From: Dryococelus australis
Taxonomy: Eukaryota; Arthropoda; Insecta; Phasmatodea; Phasmatidae
NCBI GenBank assembly: GCA_029891345.1
Contig: CM057000.1
Location: 126,331,338-126,395,337, forward strand
Length of the DNA stretch: 64,000 nt
Direction of reading: 5' to 3'
Shown here piece after piece: positions 1 to 9,089 of the stretch; positions within the stretch are counted from its first letter, which is position 1; every line of letters begins with the position of its first letter. Under the pieces are notes generated by a model, which was not told the DNA's origin, ran no database searches, and saw nothing but the letters and a program-made list of their open reading frames with translations. A program made the position numbers and the translations under genes.

Positions 1-798
1 TCACAAATTGGGATAATTGACAATACACCATTTCCAGCAAATACATAAGCTTACACTCTTATAATTCATGGCAGATTAGCAAGTCACAATGTAAAAGCTA
101 AGCTGGCGAAAATAATGAATTGAGTCTGTAGGCGACGAACCACGGCTGAGATGAGATGTTTTGCAATGTGCAAGGATTTCAGTCTGCAGAAAAAAAAATA
201 TCATTAAAGAATTATCTATCACTGATATGGAAGAACAAACTACTGTATTCAGCTTCAGGTCATTTGACAGGAAATATCTAACCAAGTCGCCATATGTTAA
301 AAAATAATAATTCGTTAACTTGTTCAACACAGAAACTGAGTCAGACTTTGGCAGAAAGACGAACATGCACTACTTTTCTTTTGTATTTTTTGTCATATGC
401 CTTGTACTCATGAATGTGTTATAAACTACTCAACCGTGACTTAGGTGAATGATCACAGAACTGTTATGTTCAGGTTGAAATGGATTTTAAAGTTAGTTTA
501 CCCTGTGAACATGTGTATACACACTGAAATTGAAAATTGTGATTTGTTGTTGTTTATGCCACAAAATAAAACTCTGTTATTGTGTAGGTGGTCAAAAAGA
601 AAATATGTATAATAAAATTAATGCAAATATAAATAAACATAACTTTTGTTGTGAGAAAATATTGCTCGGTTAAAATGAAAAACTGTTTTCACCCTTTTAA
701 ACACATGCAAAGACAACACAGGTAACACGTGTTTTACTGAGCTGCAAGTCAGTGGAAAACAAATATTAGTTAGCTGTGTCATTGAAGAAATACCTGCC
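1..798. other. AT-rich spacer, no gene seen
   Basis: The sequence is AT-rich with stop codons in all frames. The two longest frames (73 and 96 codons, minus strand) have no recognisable domain and low-complexity composition. I see no repeat, RNA or protein signal. Confidence 0.6.
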
Positions 799-1048
799 CA
801 GTCTTGTATGACTCTAGTTTGGAGAGTATGTGTGTGCAATCCCCTTAATTATCATAACCATCTTTGTACCAGACAACTTACTGGAACTCTTTCCTTATAA
901 AGAGAAAAATAGCAAATAAACATCAGTCTTGTATGACTCTAGTTTGGAGAGTATGTGTGTGCAATCCCCTTAATTATCATAACCATCTTTGTACCAGACA
1001 ACTTACTGGAACTATTTCCTTATAAAGAGAAAAATAGCAAATAAACAT
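799..1048. repeat. 125-bp tandem duplication (2 copies)
   Basis: Copy 1 is 799-923 and copy 2 is 924-1048. They are nearly identical; I see one clear substitution (CTCTTT versus CTATTT in the TGGAACT..CC stretch). Near identity in an otherwise diverged spacer implies a recent duplication, or an assembly artefact. No coding frame spans it. Confidence 0.9.
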
Positions 1049-2094
1049 TAGTCACTCTTGGATTAAGTATAAGATAATGCACTGCCTGAAATACAAGAAT
1101 GCTAAGATGTCTCTCACTGTTAAATGAAAATTAAGTTTTTGTTCAGAACAAGAATCACTCAAATTAGTCAAAATAAATATATTGTCAATCTTTAATCTTG
1201 CAAAGTAGGCTTAGATTTGTTTGCATCACTGAGCATTTACTTTAAACTGAACATTGTGACTTCCGTCACTATATATATATATATATATAAATGGGCTGAG
1301 ATAGTGATACCGGGAGTATGGCAAAAATCAGAGCTGTTAAAATCAGCTGTTCAGGCCTGACGTCGCAAGGAGAAAAAAAAACCCTGCCTCGTTGGCGCCA
1401 GCCTACACTACAGTAGCGCTTGCTTGCCACATAAAAACAGTAAAACTAAATAAACATATTGCAAGACAAATTTAACTATTAACTACAACATTTTTTTTAA
1501 ATAACCGAGAATATTCACAATACTAATTTAATTATACAAACACTTATTAACTTTGCCGCGACTTTGCAAGACCCAGTAACCTGAAATCATTCATACATTC
1601 AAAAATAGAGGGAACAATAAAACAGACGTAGACGAATATCAATTTCCCTTCATATCACATTATTTACAAAAACTTCATTAAAAAAACCTAAACATAGGGT
1701 ATGAAACATCGTTACGTTGAAAACGTGAACAAAACATGTAGGCGTAACAAAATACGTGCAAAATTGACTTCAAATGACTTTAAACACATTCCAAACATAA
1801 ATATATGTGTTAAAACATACAGGTACATATAAACCTACGCACACATACATAAACAAAAGCTTTATCATCACACACGAGACTTGTAAACACAACAAGAAAG
1901 AGGTAAACTGTACTTAAATAACTGTTGCTGGTGAGGCACAACTGTTGCTGGCGAGGCACAACTTTGACTCAGCACAAGCATGCTGTTTAGGCAAAACAAA
2001 GCGTTATTTTTGTGCAGTTGGTATTCCATTATAGGTTCAAATGCATATGTATATACTTCAATTGTTAATCTGGCAAGAAAACCACAGCAAAAAG
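1049..2094. other. AT-rich spacer with short simple repeats
   Basis: This stretch holds an (AT)n run at about 1270-1289 and a 20-bp direct duplication at 1921-1940 and 1941-1960 (unit beginning ACTGTTGCTGG). Nothing coding is recognised. Confidence 0.6.
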
Positions 2095-2300
2095 CAGTGT
2101 TTATAATATGTATATATTTTATTTCTATATAAATTTTTATATATATTTGAAATATATATTTTTAACATATATTTATATATAAATTTATGGTAACATACAT
2201 TTATGTATGTACAAGTTTATATATGTATAATTTATATTATATATATATATATATACAATATAATATATATATGTATATGTATATTTATTTATTTATTCTG
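2095..2300. repeat. AT/TA microsatellite-rich tract
   Basis: Long imperfect TA/TATG runs cover roughly 2105-2290. The 84-codon plus-strand frame starting at 2203 mostly translates this repeat (Ile/Tyr alternation) and is not a gene. Confidence 0.85.
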
Positions 2301-2454
2301 TACTTTTGTTACCAGATTAACTGGATGTACACCTAAAGAAGTAATTACACATGCCTTTACACTTGTAATAGTTTACAATTTGCATAAAAACTTGATCACA
2401 AGTGTACAAGCAAAAATATACTCAAATTCAACATTCCCGCCTTTACATGTAATT

Positions 2455-2795
2455 TGAATTTCCCCGCCATGGCGCCACACCCCGCCGCCATGTTGTTTTA
2501 GTACAGGGACCTGCTACAAAACGCTGCAATCGCAGAGCCTACTCGGTCAAAGACGTTAACATGGGAGATACCGATCTAGTAACGCCTTGATTGTATGTGA
2601 TAGAACCGCGGAGGAGCGGGAGGTAGGGAACGACAGCTGTATATGTTCATTGTCTGGTTCTTGCCTGCGAGCACTCGTCACGACATGAGGGCGTCGTAGA
2701 CTTGCATCACTTCAGCTTTACGAACATCTTTAAGTTATATTTATCCTTTTATTTTGCCGCTTACGGTAAAATTTGCGGCGATGTTTCAGGTACAT
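2455..2795 (+). promoter_or_regulatory. Candidate CpG-rich promoter and first exon
   Basis: This stretch is clearly richer in CpG than its AT-rich flanks. It contains GCCGCCATGTTG at 2484-2495, which matches the animal YY1/Pleiohomeotic core (GCCGCCATnTTG) often found just downstream of transcription starts. A second CCGCCATGG lies at 2464-2472. At 2781 a start codon in good context (GCGGCGATG) is followed by TTTCAG and then GTACAT, so ATGTTTCAG|GTACAT could be a three-codon first coding exon with a splice donor at 2789/2790. What I see is the motifs and composition. That it is an active promoter is inference. No TATA box or downstream exon was identified, so it may be chance or a GC-rich repeat. 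Confidence 0.3.
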
Positions 2796-2844
2796 TTTTT
2801 TGTAATTAATGAACAGCTGTGGGGGGACAGCGAGGGTTCTGTGG

Positions 2845-3090
2845 TGCGAGGTCATTGATGAGGGGTCAGGGGTGAGAGGTCAGTGGTGAGGAGTCAGTGG
2901 TGAGGATTCATTGGTATTGAGTCAGTGTGCAGGAGTCAACAGTGAGCAGTCAGTTGTAAGTAGTCAAACATGAAGTGTCAGAGGTGAGGCATCAGGTGTG
3001 TGTGTGTGTGTGTGCGTGCGTGTGCGCCCGCGTGTGCGTGAGCGTGTGCGCGGGTGTGTGTATGTGTAATCAGTTGTGAGGCATCAGTGA
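2845..3090. repeat. 15-bp minisatellite split by a TG/CG microsatellite
   Basis: Diverged units of about 15 bp (GTGAGGAGTCAGTG-like) run from about 2845 to 2994. A (TG)n/(CG)n purine-pyrimidine tract follows at about 2995-3066. Two further minisatellite units then resume (TCAGTTGTGAGGCATCAGTG, 3070-3089). The microsatellite appears to have expanded inside the minisatellite. Confidence 0.8.
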
Positions 3091-3658
3091 TTATTTAAAT
3101 TGGGCATTTACTTGTGTGTTACTGATACTGAATATTTACAGCTTTAGTTTTGATTTTGTATTTTGTAATTGTTTATGGTTTACGAGGTCAACGTAAGTTT
3201 GCTTTTAATGGTAGGTTTGACTTGCAAGAATTCCACTTTATTTGAAGTAGTTTGCTAGCTACTCACTGCCCTATTCGGCTGGCCCAGTCTCTTTGCATTG
3301 ATCTGTTGTTCCACACGCCGCGGAAGGAAAATACCTTTTTAATTGTCTTGTTACGTCGAAGTTTTATCATGTGACGCTTTAATGACCCTCAGTTCACGTT
3401 TGGGTATAGTGCTGTAGCATGAATTTTAGTTTATTTTTAATGATAATTTTTAATTTGTTCATTTTAGCGCAGGCGTCCTTTGATGGCGCGTTATTGCATA
3501 CGACTCCTACTGTATCATGTTTCATGCACAGGAATTATTAGCCGCTTTATAGAATGAGGAAAGTTTATCAACCAGAAATATTGTTTTATGTATTTTCCAC
3601 TAATAACAAGTGTTAGTGGCGATCAATTGTAAACGAGAACTATAAAACGAAAAAAATT
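3091..3658. other. Spacer, nothing recognised
   Basis: Moderately AT-rich sequence without a sustained frame, repeat or RNA-like fold that I can support. Confidence 0.5.
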
Positions 3659-3713
3659 ACACTGCTACGCAGTGTTAAGGCACCTGCTCACCCCGAAATA
3701 TGTTGTGCCTTAA
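3659..3713. repeat. Two back-to-back perfect hairpins
   Basis: The first inverted repeat is ACACTGC-TAC-GCAGTGT (3659-3675, 7-bp stem, 3-nt loop). The second is TTAAGGCAC (3675-3683) with GTGCCTTAA (3705-3713), a 9-bp stem around a 21-nt loop. They share one base. Neither resembles a known RNA family to me. No U-run follows that would suggest a Pol III product. Confidence 0.6.
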
Positions 3714-4221
3714 GTAATTGATTGTGTTTGACGGCTTGGCTTGTCAATTAAACAACGTAGGTGGTAAGGTTTTGCAGTTTTGGCTACACGCACAATTAAC
3801 GTGTAAACGAGCCTGTAATTACCTGCTAATTTTTAGTTCAGATTATTCATTTCATATAAGCCTTAAGCCACCTATCATTACGTGTTCAGAAGGTTTCTAC
3901 GAGTTGGGAATTACATTTGATGAGAGCCTCATCAGCGTTAGTTAAATTTTGTAAAATGGCAGTCTGTCAATTGAGGCAAAATATTTATGAATGTTACATT
4001 TAATAATTATGAATGTTACGCTGGAAAGGCGTTTTGCTAAATTTTATAATACGATTGTTAATAATCGTACCTGAATATGTTTTATTCAGCGGCATTGTTT
4101 GAAATGGGCTTGATACCAGTGCGATTTGCCCTGTGGTTTAGTCGCCTTTTAAGTGTTGGTGTCAAAACATTAATATTATTGCTGCCTCTTAAATATAAAC
4201 TTGTTATGAGTATAAATATGT
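3714..4221. other. Spacer with a short chance ORF
   Basis: A 75-codon plus-strand frame at 3718-3945 and a 65-codon frame at 4077-4274 are present. Neither has a recognisable motif, and the second runs into the SINE fragment. Treated as non-coding. Confidence 0.5.
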
Positions 4222-4270
4222 TGTGGTGGACGATGCCGCTTGCCGGCGGGTTTTCTCAGGGTGCTCCATC
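4222..4270 (+). mobile_element. Fragment of tRNA-derived SINE (family S1), body only
   Basis: The stretch GTGGTGGACGATGCCGC...GGCGGGTTTTCTC matches the body of the SINE copies at 22336 and 40758, where it follows the tRNA-like head. Head and tail are missing. The adjacent TCTCATTTCATGTC may be a decayed continuation. Confidence 0.6.
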
Positions 4271-5276
4271 CTAGGGTCTCATTTCATGTCATTTCCGGGG
4301 ATGACGGGCACCTGCGGCTCCCAGCTGGAAAGCCCGTCACTCGGAGTGTGTTGCCTCGCCTTATAGGTTCACTCCCCACTCGAGCCGCGATAACGCATGT
4401 GTGTCAAGTAAATCTCTTCAAGAACCACATGCTTATACATGATTTTTCAGCAAATTCCGTGCACAAATTAAATGAGGTCCGCGATGCCATCTAAAAAATG
4501 TATGGGCGTAACACGTAGGTGACACATGAGGTGCGTTTGGAGTTCACCTGTCGTCCACAAGATGGCTCTGTCATCCCGTAGGTTTCCACAGTACGTGCGT
4601 ACATCAACGACAAGATGCAACACGTATGGGGTATTTGAAGGGGTGCGGCAGAATCTAGTACGTCTTGTCATGCTTGCTATTAGGTAGTTGGTCGTCAATC
4701 TGAGCAACTCTTGTGATACCACAAACTGGTACCGTCAACATCGGTCCGTCCATGGAATGGTCCTGTACAGTACAACCTGTCAGTTGTGTACAGGACACGC
4801 AATGTCAGTAACACGTGGAACCAATCCGGACACCTGCATTCACGTTAGACATGTTGACGCACATATCACCTTTGGCTGGCTTCCCGGACCACGGGTTCCA
4901 AGTCTCCAAAGGTTACGTGGCACGGTCCCCATTTCCAGTTTAATTTTCGTGCGCCTTTACTGAAACAACCTTATCCTATTACATAAGGAGACGATCTCTG
5001 TCTGTCCGTCTTTAATACTTCTAAGTCCCTTGAAACTCAACAACAGTTCTTCAAATTGTGAAGAGCGAATCCTTAGGGTCTAAAAACAGGCCAAGTTCGA
5101 ATTTCAGCAATATCAGATTGCGCAATCGTTACCTTCTACCCTACAAACCAATTTTTTTTTACTTTTTTCCTACTAAAGTTTTTATTACTGCACAGAGAAG
5201 ATTGCATAGAGTTATGGAGGTTATGGAATATCATTTTTGTTTAATTTAAATATCACACTACAATCTTGAGTTAATT
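4271..5276. other. GC-richer unrecognised stretch
   Basis: Base composition is clearly less AT-rich at about 4270-4980. Frames of 84-91 codons are open on both strands (for example 4468-4722 minus and 4688-4963 plus), as expected from composition. I could not match any of them to a family. A decayed transposon is plausible, but nothing in the sequence proves it. Confidence 0.4.
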
Positions 5277-6552
5277 AAGTGGGGCCATAGTGGCTCAGTA
5301 GATAAAGCGATTACAAGTGGGGCCTTAGTGGCTCAGTGGATAGAATTATGTTAAGTGGGGCCGCAGTGGCTTAAAGAATATAACTATATCAAGTGGGGCC
5401 ACGGTCGCCAAGCGGATAGATATAATTCAAATGGGGCCTTAGTAGCTCAGTGGATAGAGAAATCCCAAGTGGGGCCTTAGTGGCTCAGTGGATAGAACTA
5501 TGTTAAGTGGGGCCGCAGTGGTTTAGTCGATGGAACTATATCAAGTGGGGCCACAGTGGCCAAGTGGAAAGATGTATATCAAATGGGGCCTTATTAGCTC
5601 AGTGGATAGAGAGATTCCAAGTAGGGCCTCAGTGGCTCAGTTGATAGAGAGATTCCAAGTGGGGCCTCAGTGGCTCAGTGGAAAGAGAGATTCCAAGTGG
5701 GGCCTTAGTGGTTCAGTGGATAGAACTATGTTAAGTGGGGCCTCAGTGGTTTAGTCGATAGCACTATATCAAGTGGGGCCACAGTGGCCAAGTGGAAAGA
5801 TGTATATCAAATGGGGCCTTATTAGCTCAGTGGATAGAGAGAGTCCAAATGGGGCCATAGTAACGCAGTGGATAGAGAGATTCCAAGTGGGGCCGCAGTG
5901 GCTCAGTGGATAGAGTGATTCCAAGTGGGGCCTTAGTGGCTCAGTGGATAGAGAAATTCCAAGTGGGGCCTTAGTGGCTCAGTGGATAGAGAAATTCCAA
6001 GTGGGGCCGCAGTGGCTCAGTCGATAGAGCGATTCCATGTGGGACCTTAGTGGTTCAGTGGATAGAACTATGTTAAGTGGGGCGACAGTGGCTCAGTGGA
6101 TAGAGTGATTCCAAGTGGGGTCGCAGTCGCTCAGTGGATAGAACTATAGCAAATGGGGCCACAGGGGCAAAGTGGATAGATATATATCAAATGGGGCCTT
6201 AGTAACTCAGTGGACAGAGAGAGTCCAAATGGGGCCATAGTAACTCAGTGGATAGAGAGATTCCAAGTGGGGCCGCAGTGGCTCAGTGGATAGAGTGATT
6301 CCAAGTGGGGCCTTAGTGGCTCAGTGGATAGAGAGATTCCAAGTGGGGCCGCAGTGGCTCAGTGGATAGAGTGATTCCAAGTGGGGCCTTAGTGGTTCAG
6401 TGGATAGAACTATGTTAAGTGGGGCCGCAGTGGCTCAGTGGATAGAGTGATTCCAAGTGGGGCCTTAGTGGTTCAGTGGATAGAACTATGTTAAGTGGGG
6501 CGACAGTGGCAAAGTGGATAGAGAAATATTGAATGGGACGGCAGTCGCTTTA
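5277..6552 (+). repeat. 38-bp satellite of SINE/tRNA A-box units (about 34 copies)
   Basis: About 34 units of about 38 bp read AAGTGGGGCC + NNAGTGGCTCAGTGGATAGA + a variable 8-bp end. The core TGGCTCAGTGG fits the RNA polymerase III A-box consensus (TRGCNNAGYNGG) and resembles the 5' heads of the SINE copies at 8888, 13416, 22336 and 40758. No B box (GGTTCAANYCC) occurs in any unit. A higher-order repeat is visible: the distinctive block with GGCCAAGTGGAAAGATG recurs at 5543 and 5771, exactly 228 bp (6 units) apart. The variable last 8 bases alternate between classes such as GAGATTCC and ACTATGTT. It is a satellite, not a cluster of tRNA genes. Confidence 0.92.
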
Positions 6553-7994
6553 ATGTTGAGTTAATTTCACATAATTTCATTATTACCTATATATATCTAT
6601 GCAAATTTTTTCAGACTTTGTATGATAACCAATTTTTTTAACATGGTAACTGTTCTATCCCCGTGAAAATACAAAAAAAAAAGTCACGAGCTAACCCCTA
6701 GTTATATAATACAGCGACTGAACTCCTCAAACATATCTTTACACTTTTACTTAGCAATTCCCATTGATTAAGGTGTTACTCTAAACATACTTTATCTGTA
6801 AAGTTTAATGCAGTTGTGATTATTTTGATATGAGTGGACTGTGTCCATTGGCGACCATGAGACTAAATAAAATAAAAATTGCATAGCCCCACTCACAGAA
6901 CTCTGCAAGGCAAAAAAAATATCTTTATAACACCGCAGAGAGATATTTTGGAAAAGCTGTTTCCTTTTCAATAGAAAACTAAAACATTATTATTAATAGT
7001 ATTATTAAAACGGCAAAAAGATGGACGAACAACTTGTTATTACAGAACAGGACAGACAACGAAAGCAAACCAAAGGAAAAGACAATGATAATAACGAAAA
7101 TACAAGTGAAGAAACAGTGCAAAAACAATATCAGTAGACACAGCTGAACAATAAAATACACATACACAAATATAACAAAAAATCACTATGAAACACCAGT
7201 CAGGAAAAAGTATTCCTTGTCAAATAATGAACTCAAATAATTCAACACTACTAACAACACAGGAATCACAAACCAACAAGGGGGGGGGGGGGGGGGGGGC
7301 ACAAAACGACGAAAAATGATAACATAATAATAATTATATGTCATCACGGCGCGGCGTCTTGCTGTAGGCTGTTTACCTTTATTTTATCTACATCTTAGTG
7401 AGAGGTTTTCTATCTATCCAAGGTGAGTCCGATACTGAATTTCACTTTAATTTGAGATGTTTTTACCAGGTTAAACACAGAGACCGTTAGCAAGATTATC
7501 GTGTTCTTCAGCTATACTTTATATTAAGAATTCAATTTTTAACTGAACTATTTGAAAATTTTACCTGCCAAGCCCACTTCTGGAAATAGATTTTGAATTT
7601 TAGTTAGCTAAGCGTAACTGGCGGGAGGGAATTCAGTTACAATAAACGGATGAATAATGGACTGTGCTTACAAGGAAATATTTCCGCCTAGGTTTCCTCC
7701 ATCTTTCCCGTTTATAAAATTTGATAAGGAATGTCAAAATAATTTCTAAACAAATTTTTGCAAACATGAATTATTAATAAATGCTCCACGCTGCATCACT
7801 TATATTACCCCCCCCCCCCGCCATTTTTTCTTTGTATAATGCGTTTTATTTTATTTTAAGAATCTAAGAAATTACCAAAGATTTAGTGTATTCTCTTGTC
7901 GAGTAGAACTGCGTTTCATTGTAGCGTGTGTGCGTGTTAGTGCCGCTGTTTCCATTTGCCGTAATTCTATAATCCGTTCACGGTTAATTCACGT
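6553..7994. other. AT-rich spacer with poly-G and poly-C runs
   Basis: There is no gene. Homopolymers include G at about 7280-7299 and C at about 7808-7819. A minus-strand 62-codon frame (6979-7167) is low-complexity Ile/Leu/Phe and is rejected. Confidence 0.6.
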
Positions 7995-8165
7995 TATTCT
8001 GAAGCCCTGCTGAAGTATTACTTCCGGGATATTCCGCCGCCTCGTGCAAGCTATGTCTTGAAAATTGCACCGCACTACAGCGCGCCGCATTCCTTCGCAC
8101 TCAGTTGCAATATTATTTGCCACGAGAACTATGTCTTTCTAGGCGCTACCAACACAGATTATAAT
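7995..8165 (-). mobile_element. Dispersed repeat family D, partial copy
   Basis: Key blocks, GCCCTGCTGAAGTATTACTT, ATATTCCGCCGCCTCGTGCAA, GCGCCGCATTCCTTCGCACTCAGTT and TAGGCGCTACCAACAC, reappear in the same order at about 49107 and in reverse complement at about 19831 and 40222. Sequence after 8165 may be a more decayed continuation to about 8290. Orientation is relative to the 19831 copy. No coding capacity; probably a non-autonomous transposon. Confidence 0.75.
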
Positions 8166-8887
8166 GTATAAATAGACTATAGGAAAAACTTCAATTGAAC
8201 TAAAAATTTGATACGTGTGTGTTTACAGATATTTGTCTTGAAACGTCCGAAGAGACCGTGAATGGACTATATATGCTATTTGTGTTTTTTTTTAATTGGT
8301 CATGTCCATGTGTTCTGCTTAAGGCCCTCGTCAAAACAGTAACACAGCCGTTCTTACAAAAATAATGTGGCGATAATTGCTAGAAGCTGTTCCCACTAGT
8401 GGTGGAATTTCCCAACAAATATTGCTAGTAAAATAAGTCACACGTCACTAGCAGGTATGATGTGTTTATAGGTCAGATGTAGGCATTCTACAAACGTTGC
8501 TGCCATGGGTAAAACGCGTGATTGACCAAAGTTTGGAAAGGGTATGATTTTCGACTTTCGGGCCGAAAGGTTGAAGTAATTCTAAAACAGCTGTTATTGA
8601 ATTATTCGGATGCTGCTGTGGTCATATTATATTCGCGGTTTCTTTTCTCTGCTTTGAATGAAAAATTTTAAATATCACACCATGTATGAAATGTTTGGCT
8701 GTTTCTTAAATGTGTAATATATCAAAAGCGTTTTTTACTTCTGTTAACAAAAAATTATCTGATTTTTGGTTAAAGTGAACATTCACTTATATTTTATCCA
8801 TAAATGAAAATAATTCATCTATAATTGATGTGAATAAAAACAGGTATACGTGTTCGAGTATCTCACCTACCAAACTAACCAGGGGCT
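8166..8887. other. AT-rich spacer, nothing recognised
   Basis: No sustained frame, repeat or RNA signal found apart from the possible decayed end of repeat D. Confidence 0.5.
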
Positions 8888-9085
8888 ATCAGGCGTGGGA
8901 CCACGGTGGCTGAACGGTCAGCACGCTTGCCTCCTACCAAGGCGAGCCGGGTTCAATGCCCGTTCAATATCTCACGTTTCCCCCACCCCTTTCATTCCGA
9001 CGCCGCTCCATATTCACTTCAATCACCCTCATCGGCTCTCAAGACCTCGCTGTCAAGAGCCGCCCAAACCTCTTCGCGCTATCAA
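8888..9085 (+). mobile_element. tRNA-derived SINE, family S1
   Basis: The head GGGACCACGGTGGCTGAACGG carries an A-box-like TGGCTGAACGG. A B-box-like GGGTTCAATGCCCG follows about 40 bp later (about 8949-8962). The body then runs through CCCCTTTCATTCCGACGCC, CACCCTCATCGGCTCTCAAG and AGCCGCCCAAACCTCTTC, in the same order as the copies at 22336 and 40758. Compared with those, a block corresponding to GTGGTGGACGATACCGC...TTTTCTCTGGG is missing. It lies directly against the Tc1-like remnant that begins at about 9090, and one 133-codon frame (8850-9251) runs through both, so that frame is not a gene. Confidence 0.88.
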
Positions 9086-9089
9086 ACGT

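Noticed and set aside
5277..6552. CRISPR array or tRNA gene cluster
   Set aside because: Units are back to back with no unique spacers, the context is eukaryotic, and no unit has a B box or can fold as a complete tRNA.
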